A DNA stretch of 64,000 bases, from assembly GCF_017347605.1 (NCBI RefSeq), contig NZ_AP024484.1, positions 3,362,501 through 3,426,500 on the forward strand. The letters are read 5' to 3'. This document shows positions 7,945 to 18,234 of the stretch, in pieces. The DNA is from Prevotella herbatica (GTDB taxonomy: Bacteria > Bacteroidota > Bacteroidia > Bacteroidales > Bacteroidaceae). Within the stretch, counting starts at the first letter, position 1. Each line of letters opens with the position of its first letter. The position numbers were made by a program, and so were the translations under genes. The notes under the pieces were generated by a model. It was not told where the DNA came from. It saw only the letters and a program-made list of their open reading frames with translations, and did not search any database.

Positions 7945-10900
7945 CTAATACAAAGATCTTGTCAATTCAAATATTGAAATGATTTCAATATTACCTATAT
8001 TATATTTATCTAACAAACGATTAATATATTCAGCAGACCATAATGGATGCACAATTATTCCTCTTACTTGAGAGTTCTCATCGTAGGCTAAATAAAGTTC
8101 GCCATTGTTTTTAATATTAAAATGTCTTTTGCGCAAAAGATATACAAGATTTTTGTCAAGCATATCTTTCCAATAATCTACATTAAAACTAATTTCCGCA
8201 GCATCATTAGCTGATAGTCTTGCTAAATCAAGCCCTAAGCGCCAATCTAACAATGCATGGTTCTGTTGGTTTGAATAATCTCTAATGCAATCATAGCATG
8301 ATGATAAACAACTATCTCGGTGCTGAGAATTTAATAAATGTTCATACAAATATCCACCTTCTAATAAAGGTTTTATCATTGCGTCAAATGGTATATTTGG
8401 ATATTTTCTGCCACTTAAATAGTTACAGTAACCAGAACCATTTTCAAGTTTTTCAACTATAAAGACTTCTGGCTTATGAGTGACAGGTGAAATGCCATAG
8501 CCAATTTCTAGCTCTGTTGTATCTATATCCAAATATATTGCAATAGATCTTCGCAATAAATACCCCCAAGAATAGAATGCAGACTTAACCGCAATATAGT
8601 TCTCATTCTCTGATAATGGTACTAAACATATATTGTCTGGAACTTCGATAAAGCCAAGAGTCATAACCCCAGTAGTTTTTGTAACAACAAATGCTAATTT
8701 CTTTCTAGATTTTAAGGGCAAAGAGTCTTTTATCTCCTGAGGATATGCATCTGGAGATATCCAAATATCATCGCTATTTAATCCAAAATTATATAGCTTA
8801 CCATTATTGTCATTTACAAGGTGAACTAACCCCTGGTCTGGGACTATATTGTTTCTTATCTGCAAATTATTTACTGGGGAACAATCTTCAAGATGATCTT
8901 CACAGTCTAGTTTTATATCACTATTAGGAGTATACCAATCAAAAGAGCCATTAAAGTCCTTAGCCTCCATATTATAATCTACGCAAAAACCTAAAGGGGA
9001 ACATACATTTATTCTCTCCATAGGTTTCGAGCAAATAGGACATGTGGCTTTATCGCTCTCTATAGATAAAGTAGAATAGCCACAATTCTTGCATCTAAAA
9101 AGTGGTTTACGATAAACATTTAGACTATTTTCTTTCAAAGATACCATATTTTGGCGATTGTATTTATAGTCAGCCACACCAACTGCCTTAAAAATCTTTT
9201 TATCTTTTACAAGTTCATGCCCAGGAGCAAAAGAATTAATAGCCATGTCTAAGTCTCTAGTAACGATATCTTCAGCCGGCAATTTGTCAGGTTTGTTCAA
9301 ATATAAGTTCCTTGTTCTTGTAGGAAATCCAAACATGGGTAACATACCTGCATTGGCCAACCTTTCACTCAATGAATCTTGAGTAAAGTCAGTGCTGGAA
9401 GCAATATCAGATATTCTACCAATAAACTCAGTTTGCATATTTTTCAAAATAGATTTCCTATCATTATCTGTTATAAGAGTCTCTTTTGTTACAACCTCAA
9501 TAATATGTTTAATCTCATTAGTATGATATTTTATCCATTTTTCAGCAATAAGCTTATTCGTTGGTTCCCAATCAAAAACATTTCCAAAATTACCATGAAT
9601 ATTATCATTTGCGGAAGAAACTTGAGAGTTCAAGAATACGTGATAAAGCACTTCCTTATAAATAATTCTTTCAGCGATCTCTTTTATTCTAACCTCAAGA
9701 TAAGGATCTTTTGGAGAGGAAGACACCATGCGTTCAGGTTCTTGATAGTGTGTCTGATCATGACTACTTCCTTTTGCTATAGTCAACGCTACTGCTAGTG
9801 GGTTACCTCTTCTCCCTGCTCGACCTACACGTTGTTGATAATTAAAACGTTGTGGTGGCACATTACCCATCATAACTACAGATAAAGAACCAATATCAAC
9901 ACCAGCCTCCATTGTGGTGGTGACACTAAGTAAATCAATACCATCAACAATTGGTGTTTCATCATTAAGAAAAATATCTTGAAATAATCTCTGACGTCTA
10001 CGCGAGTCTGACTTAGAAGTTTGTCCTGTCATTTCTTCACAATGTAATCTATAGATATCATTTGTATCATTTACCAACGACAAATAATAATCTTGAGGAT
10101 CCTGTAAGTCTTGTGCTGTTATAGTTTTATGAATTGTCAATCTACTTTGACAATTGGTACAGATTCCATTTGATGGCTGAAGATGTACTGTTTTACATAT
10201 TGGACATATCCAATATTCCATTCCCAAGTATGATTTAACAAATGCGATTCCCTTACCTGTTAGCTGTATGTAATTCTTATCAAGAATCTCCATACCACGC
10301 ATAGTCTCTTTCAGTAATTCTATTATTTGCCTCACATGTTTACTACCATAAATAGAATTAATCATCTTTCTAACAGACATAGGGAAGGACTTTGGAGTTG
10401 GATACTTTGAATCATATCCTGTGATCCTCCGCTTTTCTCCAAGAATTCTAACAGTAGAATTTATAAGTTGCTCTAGTCGATTATCCATATTATTAGTTTG
10501 AATACAAGAAATATATCCCAACTTCATCGCTTCAAAAGATTTTTTCTTGTTAGCAAACAAACTAATTAGCAGTTCCTGTCTGTTTGCAAGACAAATTTTA
10601 TTATAATATTCTTCGGCATAATCTCCTAGACCATCTTTTTTTCTATATTCTTTGAAATCAAACAAATTCCACCATGCTCCTGAAAATAAATTAGTAGATA
10701 AAGAAGGTTTAGGCCCTGCCGGATTAGTTCCAATTTTTAACAGACCACTAAACACATCAGAAGTTATATATGGGAAACCTATATTTTCAATATTTTTAAA
10801 CTTAAATTTTAGTTCTATAGCCTCTTGTTCAGTTAATCCATAGCGTTTACTCCGAATCATTTGGATCAAACTAGCATATATATTTTTATTACTAAGAGCT

Positions 10901-13143
10901 ATCATTTTATCGTTTTCTTCTCTAGACTGTATAATTCTATCTTTCGCCTGAAATTGTTTTAGGAAATTAATAACTTCGTCATCGCCTTTCAAAGCATGAA
11001 GCATAAGCCACCGAACAACATCACGATAATGATCTAATTCTATTCCTGCCGATAACTTTGCCGCAGCTTGACGACTATCAGAAAACAAAATAACTTTAGC
11101 CGTTTCATCCTTAGCATTTTTCATTGATCTTATTAAAGAGTCAGCTAAAACTTGATTTACTTTTTGCAAACCTACGCTATGTCTTCTCAATGGTGTGATG
11201 CTATTTTGATCAGTAATTTTATATTTTACTTCGCACTGTGGACAAACTACAGGAAATTTGGTTTCATTCTCTGATTTTTGAATCCGAAGGAGATATTCTC
11301 CGCGCTTATCTTTTTTATATTCTCCAGTTAAACTATTATAGTTAACATTCACCCATTCTTCTTCAGAAATCACATGACCCTTCCAAAGAACTCCATACAT
11401 GGCCTTGCCGATAGGCATATCAGCACTAAGATACGTTTTACCGTTTTTATTAACAATATAACCTCCTAAAAATGCCTCTCCACAACTTTCACATATGATT
11501 ACTTCTAATGCAGAATGTCCACAACTACAAATTGAGCGTGGATTCTTATATAATTTTCCTAGTAATCGTCCTTTAAATCTATTTTCTTGGCTTACACAAT
11601 CACAGACTTGATTAGAACAAGCCCATAGACCATTTATAGCACGAAAAAAGAAGTGTACTCTAATTGGTAAAATAAACCCTTTATTACCTTTAGATTTACA
11701 AATAATCTTAAGTACAGAAGCAACAAATAGTAAAGCATTCTTTCCTGACACTCCCATTCGTGTTGCCATGTTTATTATATCTGTAGCTGCAATTTTACCA
11801 TTATCACCATACATAGAAAATATAATCCATTTGTCTAAACTATATTTTTCAGAAACTTCATAAAAACTTTTACAATGCAACGTATGCAATAGTGTCTCTT
11901 TTTTTTCTTGCTCAGTCTTACTCGGGTCAGCATACTGAACTAAGGCGTCAATTGGCAATTTTGTCATAGGTTGTTGTGGGATAGATTGTTCATCTCCTGA
12001 GAATATACAGAAACGATCTTCAAAGTCAAATTTGTTAAGACCAAAGAACTCACAAAGAAAATCTTTTGTTTGATCATTCATTTCTAGAGATGCACTTGTT
12101 GCAAGGAATTGAACCTGAGGAGAATCTGGTGTCAAGCCTAATCTGTCTAATAAAACTCTTATTAGATATGCAACTTCTGTTCCAGATGTTCCACAATATG
12201 TATGCAATTCATCAATAATCAAATGGAAAACATGTTTAGGATCTTCTTCAAGCCACTGCTTTGTACTTTCAAAAATAGGTGATTCTATTTCCCTCATCAA
12301 CATAACATTAAGCATGCTATAATTTGTTATCATTATATCTGGGGAATTATCTTGCATAGACTGACGACTCCACATTTCACCATTGTCACATTCCATACAT
12401 GGCACATGATAGAGTAATTCTGTATTCTCAGACTTTTGTGCCGCTAAATTCGCAGCTTCCCAATCAACCTCAAGTTGTTTTTTTTCATATTGCAACTTAT
12501 TCTTTGTATTTTCACTATTACCACTAACAGGAGTACTGCCAGTATACCTACCAAAATAAAACCGGTTCCCTTGACGATTCCTATCTAGCCAATCTAATGC
12601 TCCTTTATTATTAGTTCTACGACTATTTAGACATTTACGAAGCCTAATCATTTGATCCTCAGCCAAAGCATTTAACGGATACAGAATCATTGTTCTCATA
12701 GCCCTGGTTCGCTCACTTCCCCATTTTTTTGATTCTGTTAGCAAATCTGCAATAATAGGGAGAATAAAACATTCTGTTTTACCAGAACCAGTACCAGTCG
12801 TTACAACTATGTTTTTTCTATTAATAAAAGCTTCCTTTAGAGAATCATATTGATGTGAATATAAAACTCTTTTTTCAGATTTATCATTATAAAATAGACC
12901 ACATTGTACGAATTCCGACAAATCATTAGATATATTTTCCTTACAACAGAATTCATCTATAGAGGCTTTGCCTTTATATTGAGGGATAAGTTCAACAATT
13001 GGTGATTTGCATATAGTTCCTGTTTCAGACATCAAATCACGTCTCTCACTATTATAGTGTTCATCAAAGAAAGGAATAGCACTATTAATATACTTTAAAT
13101 AGGTTTCCTTTAAGTCTTCATATATTTTTATAGGATCATTCAT
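7945..13143 (-). CDS. Very large SF2 helicase with DUF1998-type C-terminus, candidate defence helicase
   Basis: A 1732-residue DExH helicase. Motifs: Walker A TGTGSGKT (116-123), YPLNALAEDQ (155-164), DELH (311-314), ATSASL (348-353), motif IV-like LFSDSRQAAAKL (about 686-697), TTTMEAGVDIG (1075-1085) and QQRVGRAGRRG (1103-1113). Between the RecA lobes and after them are several zinc-ribbon cysteine sets (about 539-554, 634-637, 980-998, near 1350). The C-terminus has Cys1612/1616/1619 in CLSSCYDC, the metal site seen in DUF1998/MrfA-type helicases. Large DUF1998 helicases occur in Druantia (DruE), DISARM, Dpd and in MrfA repair proteins. Size and operon position recall DruE, but I cannot assign the system. 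It is last in a four-gene operon, overlapping the previous gene by 8 nt, and is more AT-rich than the flanking core genes. Confidence 0.85.
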   Translation of the reverse strand: MNDPIKIYEDLKETYLKYINSAIPFFDEHYNSERRDLMSETGTICKSPIVELIPQYKGKASIDEFCCKENISNDLSEFVQCGLFYNDKSEKRVLYSHQYDSLKEAFINRKNIVVTTGTGSGKTECFILPIIADLLTESKKWGSERTRAMRTMILYPLNALAEDQMIRLRKCLNSRRTNNKGALDWLDRNRQGNRFYFGRYTGSTPVSGNSENTKNKLQYEKKQLEVDWEAANLAAQKSENTELLYHVPCMECDNGEMWSRQSMQDNSPDIMITNYSMLNVMLMREIESPIFESTKQWLEEDPKHVFHLIIDELHTYCGTSGTEVAYLIRVLLDRLGLTPDSPQVQFLATSASLEMNDQTKDFLCEFFGLNKFDFEDRFCIFSGDEQSIPQQPMTKLPIDALVQYADPSKTEQEKKETLLHTLHCKSFYEVSEKYSLDKWIIFSMYGDNGKIAATDIINMATRMGVSGKNALLFVASVLKIICKSKGNKGFILPIRVHFFFRAINGLWACSNQVCDCVSQENRFKGRLLGKLYKNPRSICSCGHSALEVIICESCGEAFLGGYIVNKNGKTYLSADMPIGKAMYGVLWKGHVISEEEWVNVNYNSLTGEYKKDKRGEYLLRIQKSENETKFPVVCPQCEVKYKITDQNSITPLRRHSVGLQKVNQVLADSLIRSMKNAKDETAKVILFSDSRQAAAKLSAGIELDHYRDVVRWLMLHALKGDDEVINFLKQFQAKDRIIQSREENDKMIALSNKNIYASLIQMIRSKRYGLTEQEAIELKFKFKNIENIGFPYITSDVFSGLLKIGTNPAGPKPSLSTNLFSGAWWNLFDFKEYRKKDGLGDYAEEYYNKICLANRQELLISLFANKKKSFEAMKLGYISCIQTNNMDNRLEQLINSTVRILGEKRRITGYDSKYPTPKSFPMSVRKMINSIYGSKHVRQIIELLKETMRGMEILDKNYIQLTGKGIAFVKSYLGMEYWICPICKTVHLQPSNGICTNCQSRLTIHKTITAQDLQDPQDYYLSLVNDTNDIYRLHCEEMTGQTSKSDSRRRQRLFQDIFLNDETPIVDGIDLLSVTTTMEAGVDIGSLSVVMMGNVPPQRFNYQQRVGRAGRRGNPLAVALTIAKGSSHDQTHYQEPERMVSSSPKDPYLEVRIKEIAERIIYKEVLYHVFLNSQVSSANDNIHGNFGNVFDWEPTNKLIAEKWIKYHTNEIKHIIEVVTKETLITDNDRKSILKNMQTEFIGRISDIASSTDFTQDSLSERLANAGMLPMFGFPTRTRNLYLNKPDKLPAEDIVTRDLDMAINSFAPGHELVKDKKIFKAVGVADYKYNRQNMVSLKENSLNVYRKPLFRCKNCGYSTLSIESDKATCPICSKPMERINVCSPLGFCVDYNMEAKDFNGSFDWYTPNSDIKLDCEDHLEDCSPVNNLQIRNNIVPDQGLVHLVNDNNGKLYNFGLNSDDIWISPDAYPQEIKDSLPLKSRKKLAFVVTKTTGVMTLGFIEVPDNICLVPLSENENYIAVKSAFYSWGYLLRRSIAIYLDIDTTELEIGYGISPVTHKPEVFIVEKLENGSGYCNYLSGRKYPNIPFDAMIKPLLEGGYLYEHLLNSQHRDSCLSSCYDCIRDYSNQQNHALLDWRLGLDLARLSANDAAEISFNVDYWKDMLDKNLVYLLRKRHFNIKNNGELYLAYDENSQVRGIIVHPLWSAEYINRLLDKYNIGNIEIISIFELTRSLY

Positions 13144-13960
13144 ATGAAATTGATTTACATAATATTTTATTTAACTCTTCAACAATTTCTTTCGAAATAT
13201 TATCAAATATATAATAATCAAAGTCACGAGTAGGTTTGCCTCCCCTCAATATGGACTCAATGAGTAAAATCCGATATAAAATTATTGGGAAGTGGATTTT
13301 TTTTACTCTTAAAACATTTTTTTCAGAACTATAAGAACCATTACACTCTTCACATATAACTCTACTATAACAAAAAGCTAAATTATTAGCTTCTGGAGCA
13401 GTATCCCAACTTGGAATAGATACAATTTTTCTGTTCGGGTAAATAAAGTAATTGTAAGCAGTAGAATCTATCCGTTTTGCAATTCCAATATTTTTCTTTT
13501 TACATTTAAAATCGAAGTTTGTAAAGTCATTTATAGTAAGTCTATTAAAATTATCAACTATTTTGTCTATTGAAGGAATGCTTTTAAGAATAGACTTAGC
13601 GTAAAATGTATACTCAATAGAAAAATCATATTTGGGTCTAACATTTGAATAATAAACAAAAGGAAAATCTGTCTCATCTTGGTATTTTTCATTAAAAATA
13701 TTTGTGTAGACATATCCACATTTCCCCTTTATTAATAAAGGCTCTGTAACTCTAAATTTTCCATCGCCAATTGTATCTATATTACCTTGAATAAACAATG
13801 GCATAAAAATTTTCCAGGCGGGACGTTCATCTTCCCCTAAGTGATATTGCTGATTCAAATATTTGCAATAAGACTTAATAACATTATAACTCACTAGTCC
13901 CTTAAAACTCATCCATCCGAGTAAAAGACTTTGGGCTTTATATAAATTAGTATTCATCAT
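13136..13960 (-). CDS. Uncharacterised protein of the helicase operon, possible winged helix (gene C)
   Basis: A 274-residue protein of unknown family. The first 75 residues are helical followed by a short beta hairpin (KFRVTEPLLI), which could be a winged-helix fold. A single CxxC (CEEC near residue 205) is the only metal-like motif. There is no signal peptide or membrane segment. It overlaps the gene before it by 14 nt and the helicase after it by 8 nt, a sign of translational coupling and of a joint function with the helicase. It may be an adaptor or DNA-binding subunit; that is a guess. The ATG at 13960 or the next codon (13957) could be used. Confidence 0.7.
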   Translation of the reverse strand: MMNTNLYKAQSLLLGWMSFKGLVSYNVIKSYCKYLNQQYHLGEDERPAWKIFMPLFIQGNIDTIGDGKFRVTEPLLIKGKCGYVYTNIFNEKYQDETDFPFVYYSNVRPKYDFSIEYTFYAKSILKSIPSIDKIVDNFNRLTINDFTNFDFKCKKKNIGIAKRIDSTAYNYFIYPNRKIVSIPSWDTAPEANNLAFCYSRVICEECNGSYSSEKNVLRVKKIHFPIILYRILLIESILRGGKPTRDFDYYIFDNISKEIVEELNKILCKSISYE

Positions 13961-15851
13961 CTATTAAATATGATTCGTAATCACTTGAAATCAAAGGTGA
14001 ACTTTCGCGTATTTGCATTATTTGTATAGCGCTCAGGTATCCATTATTGTCAGGTTTCATTCTATTAAAATGTCCTTCATTGCACTCATTTATTGTATAT
14101 TTTGTTTTAGTTAGACAACCAAAATTGCTTATACATTGTTTGGCAAGTGGCAATCCTTCTTCATCAGTTGAAATTAATAATATTCTGAGGTTTCCTGGAA
14201 ATTTAATGTCCGTTCCTGGAAAGGTGTCTTCTAACCCTGTTATCATATTTACAATAGGTTGTAAATAGCAAGAAATATAAGATGTATTTATATTCTGCAT
14301 GACAAAGAAATGTAATTTTGTTGGCTCTTCAGATGAAAGTCTAACAATATCCTCAAACCCATTGTTCCATACATCAAAAAAAGAACGAACCTCAGGCGTT
14401 ACATTAAACATAAAATATTTACAGCAACCGATTGCATTCAACAAACTAGCGACGATTTTTCCATCAGAAAATAACAACACGTCATAACCAACTAAGAGTC
14501 CAAATATTTTTTTAGATATATTAGGCAATCTATTGTTACATTCCAAATAATGACTTAATCGCAATATGAAATTATCATCCGATTTAATTACTTCGCTTTC
14601 TAAGTCAATAGTTCGTATGGAATGTGTAGAGATATTTTGAACACATTTTTTTTCAAGATTAGAATTATTAAATATTGAAAAAACATCTTTTACCATTCCA
14701 AAGTTTCTGACTATTTCTTGTTTGTTATCTGATAACCTTTTAAAAATTTCAGCTTGATGTTTAATAATTGCATCGTTTTTTTCAATAGTTGAAATCTGGT
14801 CTTTAATATGGATATTTAAGACACGTTCTTCTTCTAATAACTTAACCTTAGCCTTTCCTAATTCCATTTGAGCATTCTCTGCAAGAATATTAATTTCGGC
14901 TATTTTCTTTTCTGTTCTTGCTTTTGCATCTATAATTTTTTGCTCATTATCTATTTTAAATTGTTTAAATGCATTTGTAAATTTACCACCTTCTTCATTA
15001 ATATAATGCTGATAGTTGGCTTCCACAGATCGTTCAATAAGCTGGTTCATAATTGGACTTGCAACTAACTGCTTTAACTTCTCATAAGAAAATGAGAAAT
15101 CGTCAACAATTTCACTAACTCTATTAATTCTTGAATTAATTATAATTTTTGGCGTCCCCTTTATACCAATTATAACTTCTCTTATTGCTAGCATTAAATT
15201 ATCAGAACTACCACCCCCAATTAATTCAAGCCAAGTTTTTTTGAGCACTTCTCCAGTTATCCAACAGCACAAGGTCTTATTCGACATCATATCAACATAT
15301 TCTGGTTTCAAAGAAATAGTGTCTTTAATAATGAAATAATGCCTATCATCAGCGGTTACAAAATTATCAAAATCACTATCAATTAAATCGTTTAATTTCC
15401 ACCTAGAAATATAATGTCTATTAATACTTTCATCTATCTTATAAACATATTTATCTACACCAATATAGAATGCGCCATCTTTAGTATACTTAGCTTTCAA
15501 TTCATCATATGATTGTGCAATGTCGGTTGATATAGTATTTCTAACATCTAATATAGGTATACCATATTCTTCAACTATACCATTGTTCCAGTCCCAAATA
15601 TAATTATCCTTGCCATTATTATTTGAATGTTGAACACCTAGAAATACACATTTATGAACAAGATTGGGACATTTTCCTTGAAAATGTGGGGCAAAAACTC
15701 GACCTTGACTAGGAAACATTTCAACTGCCTCTGATGGTGTAAGGTGATTAAACTTCCAATCCGTATCTAAATAGCCTATTACAGATATTCTTGCATTATT
15801 GGAACTCGATGGTTCAGCAATTCCAACTATTTTAATACTTTCTATTTCCAT
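13947..15851 (-). CDS. Coiled-coil protein with degenerate AAA-like C-terminus (gene B of helicase operon)
   Basis: A 634-residue protein not matching a family I recognise. The N-terminal 260 residues are a mixed domain. Residues about 280-375 are charged and strongly helical, a likely coiled coil. The C-terminal 200 residues follow the order of a McrB-like AAA+ core with its catalytic residues lost: VLLFSDGKIVASLL where Walker A would be, FFVMQNINTSYISCYLQP where Walker B (normally DEINRA) would be, and FPGNLRILLISTDEEG where sensor 1 would be. This suggests a non-hydrolysing scaffold or sensor subunit. The parallel is my inference from pattern only. It overlaps the upstream gene by 20 nt and the downstream gene by 14 nt. 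Confidence 0.7.
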   Translation of the reverse strand: MEIESIKIVGIAEPSSSNNARISVIGYLDTDWKFNHLTPSEAVEMFPSQGRVFAPHFQGKCPNLVHKCVFLGVQHSNNNGKDNYIWDWNNGIVEEYGIPILDVRNTISTDIAQSYDELKAKYTKDGAFYIGVDKYVYKIDESINRHYISRWKLNDLIDSDFDNFVTADDRHYFIIKDTISLKPEYVDMMSNKTLCCWITGEVLKKTWLELIGGGSSDNLMLAIREVIIGIKGTPKIIINSRINRVSEIVDDFSFSYEKLKQLVASPIMNQLIERSVEANYQHYINEEGGKFTNAFKQFKIDNEQKIIDAKARTEKKIAEINILAENAQMELGKAKVKLLEEERVLNIHIKDQISTIEKNDAIIKHQAEIFKRLSDNKQEIVRNFGMVKDVFSIFNNSNLEKKCVQNISTHSIRTIDLESEVIKSDDNFILRLSHYLECNNRLPNISKKIFGLLVGYDVLLFSDGKIVASLLNAIGCCKYFMFNVTPEVRSFFDVWNNGFEDIVRLSSEEPTKLHFFVMQNINTSYISCYLQPIVNMITGLEDTFPGTDIKFPGNLRILLISTDEEGLPLAKQCISNFGCLTKTKYTINECNEGHFNRMKPDNNGYLSAIQIMQIRESSPLISSDYESYLIDDEY

Positions 15852-17403
15852 ATTTGTTTTTTTCTTTGATTAGATAATTAATATTATTTTTACGATATAA
15901 TATATCAGAACACCATTTTCTAAGTGGAGTTATTGTTGATATATATGAATACTTGCTAAAATCTAAGCCTACAACTAACCCTTCTTTAGTTGTTTGCCAA
16001 CAGTATGGCCGTTTGTTTTGTAGATCCCATCTTTTATTATCATTCCATGGAATGATATCGATATTATCTTCAACTAATGTAAATTCTTTTACTTTATAAC
16101 CTTTAATTTTTATTTGGTGCTTTCCTTTTTTTAAATCAAAAGTATGCGTCTGTTGTTCAGTATGCGAATCGTACCTAACACCATCAATCCAAAATGCTAA
16201 TGCTACTTTAGTTATCAATATTGGTGGAGCCCCAACTATATATGTGTTTGGTCTAAGCTTAAAGCCTCCAACTATAGAATATGGACGCTCTTCACCGTAA
16301 AATTTTTCATACAATTCATATTTTGGATTTATTCTTATAATTCTAAATAATCCAATGGATGCAACAACATTTCTACCTAAATATCTAGCACCATTTCCTA
16401 TATATTCAAGCAATAATGCGTCTGCATTGTAGTCATCAATATATCTAGTTTCATTCCACCAATTATCATAATCAGGATCTTTTTGGAATACTATTACATT
16501 ACTGCGTTTCATATTATAATATGGTTTGAGAAAATCAAAATTTAGTCTAGATTTTAACTGAATTTCTTCAACTAACTCTCCATTATATATACTCAGTACA
16601 TCAATAAACCAATTTTCATTATCATAATACAAGTTTATATTATATTTTGGTTCTGAAACTATTGACTCTTTGCTTACTCCATAGCAAGTAGGTTTTAAAT
16701 ATTCACCTGTCCACGACAAAAAATATTGATATATTTGCTCATTAGCACGACTTCGGTCATCAGAAAGAATTCTTATAGCTCGTCTAGAATAATATGTTTT
16801 TTCATGTCTGATACCAATTAAAGACCAAAATTCATGTTCGCTCAAGTCTTCATTGGGATTTAAGCATTTTTCGATAAATAAGTATGCAATACTTTTTAGA
16901 TCTTGGCGGTTAAGAATAAGAGAAGAATGTACTTTGGGGTATTGAACATACCTATAAATTCCTGTTGTTGGTTCGCATACGTTGGTTATTATAAACGATT
17001 TGTCATTACACCACTCATAATATCGTGTCCAAATATCATCCTGATTCTCACAAGCCCATTTTTGCCAATCATTAACTTTTATATCTAAGACATCATTATC
17101 ACATATTCTATTTCTGAAGTTGGAAGAAGAAAAACCATCTGCAGTATCCATCTTTGATGCTGCATACATTTGGATAGCAATAATACCTAATATTTCTTCT
17201 ATACTCGAACATCCAGATATATTATAAAATCTCTGGCAGCTATGTACAGAATCAAAGAAGTCTTTTATACTACATTTTTTGACTTTGCAGAATTGTTTTA
17301 TGTAGTATTCATCTATGATAGGGAATATAACCTCGCCCCTTTTGTCATCAGCAAAGAAGGTATCAAGAACGAATTTTCCCAAAGTTGAATATGGATCAGT
17401 CAT
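15832..17403 (-). CDS. Uncharacterised first protein of the helicase operon (gene A)
   Basis: A 523-residue protein of unknown family and the promoter-proximal gene of the operon. The first 230 residues look helical, with many Trp and Cys. Residues 250-440 look beta-rich and end in an Ig-like strand pattern (HTFDLKKGKHQIKIKG). There is no signal peptide, membrane segment or recognisable nuclease motif. Base composition is markedly AT-rich compared with core genes such as purA, consistent with transfer. Overlap of 20 nt with gene B ties it to the same complex or pathway. A target-recognition or structural role is possible but unsupported. Confidence 0.7.
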   Translation of the reverse strand: MTDPYSTLGKFVLDTFFADDKRGEVIFPIIDEYYIKQFCKVKKCSIKDFFDSVHSCQRFYNISGCSSIEEILGIIAIQMYAASKMDTADGFSSSNFRNRICDNDVLDIKVNDWQKWACENQDDIWTRYYEWCNDKSFIITNVCEPTTGIYRYVQYPKVHSSLILNRQDLKSIAYLFIEKCLNPNEDLSEHEFWSLIGIRHEKTYYSRRAIRILSDDRSRANEQIYQYFLSWTGEYLKPTCYGVSKESIVSEPKYNINLYYDNENWFIDVLSIYNGELVEEIQLKSRLNFDFLKPYYNMKRSNVIVFQKDPDYDNWWNETRYIDDYNADALLLEYIGNGARYLGRNVVASIGLFRIIRINPKYELYEKFYGEERPYSIVGGFKLRPNTYIVGAPPILITKVALAFWIDGVRYDSHTEQQTHTFDLKKGKHQIKIKGYKVKEFTLVEDNIDIIPWNDNKRWDLQNKRPYCWQTTKEGLVVGLDFSKYSYISTITPLRKWCSDILYRKNNINYLIKEKNKYGNRKY

Positions 17404-18064
17404 TATTTTCTCTTATTTTTCAATATACTATATTATTAAAGGTTATAAAATAGCAACGCTTCCATGTATAGTCCTGCAAAGATAGCAATTACAATCAATA
17501 ACTATACCTTTATAATATTAACTTGCAAAATTTTTGATAAAATTACTCGTTAAATATTTAGAGCAAAAACATGTAAGAATCTTGTCTATTTTTTATCACA
17601 TTCAAGTTGGTTTTCCACATCTTTAAAATTTTAGTCCATTAATTTACGTTTAAAGCACAAATATATGAAATATTATTGAAAATAAATAATAATTATTATT
17701 AAAACGTAAAAAACAAGCTATAAATTACATAATAATAGCATTAAATCATTGGAATATAAAAAGTAGTATTGTTAAATTACCTATATTCTATTGGCGAAAA
17801 AATATGGACTACAAAATACTTAGAAACACCTTGTATTTTTAGAGTAATTACAATTGAATAATTAACAAAAAAGATATCAAATGAGCTATTAATAGACCCA
17901 ATATCCGAAATATCCTTTTCTTAATGGGACAACTATTGTTGATTTATGGGATGGTCTTTATCGTGTAGCTCATCATGAAGATGTATGCAAATAGTGTCAT
18001 TAGAAGTTGCATCATAAACATAGACGCTTTTATGCATGAAAATACTTGCGGAATTCTAGCTGAT
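17404..18064. other. AT-rich intergenic region upstream of helicase operon
   Basis: No credible gene is seen. The operon promoter lies at its left end: minus-strand TATCTTTG at 17477-17484, giving a leader of about 65 nt. The remainder is very AT-rich with A/T tracts and short reading frames that lack coding character. Confidence 0.5.
17477..17484 (-). promoter_or_regulatory. -7 element of the four-gene helicase operon
   Basis: Minus-strand TATCTTTG fits TAnnTTTG. No good TTTG -33 element is found 20 nt upstream. It is the only promoter-like site seen ahead of the overlapping genes, suggesting one transcript for all four. Confidence 0.55.
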
Positions 18065-18216
18065 TTCTCAAAACACAGGATACTGTCAAACATATTTGTT
18101 CCAAAACAGAGGATACAACGGCTTGTTTTTGTTTCAAAACATAGGATACATACACTGTTTTTTGTTCCAAAATGGAGGATACATCAATAAGTACCTGCTT
18201 CAAAATGGACTTAAGG
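18065..18216. repeat. 33-bp tandem repeat, about 4.5 units
   Basis: A core of the form AAACA(n)AGGATAC recurs at 18071, 18104, 18137 and 18170, with a degenerate fifth at 18203, always exactly 33 bp apart. About 16 nt per unit are conserved and about 17 nt vary. Because 33 is a multiple of three, short reading frames across it give 11-residue peptide repeats in several frames, but none looks like a real gene. Confidence 0.8.
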
Positions 18217-18234
18217 AGTGTCCCCACGCTTTTG

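Noticed and set aside
7945..17403. Calling the operon a complete DISARM, Druantia I/II or Dpd system
   Set aside because: Only the helicase has the shared DUF1998-type features; the partner genes diagnostic for those systems are not seen.
18065..18216. CRISPR array
   Set aside because: Units of 33 bp leave only about 17 nt between cores of about 16 nt, the cores are not identical and no cas gene is present.
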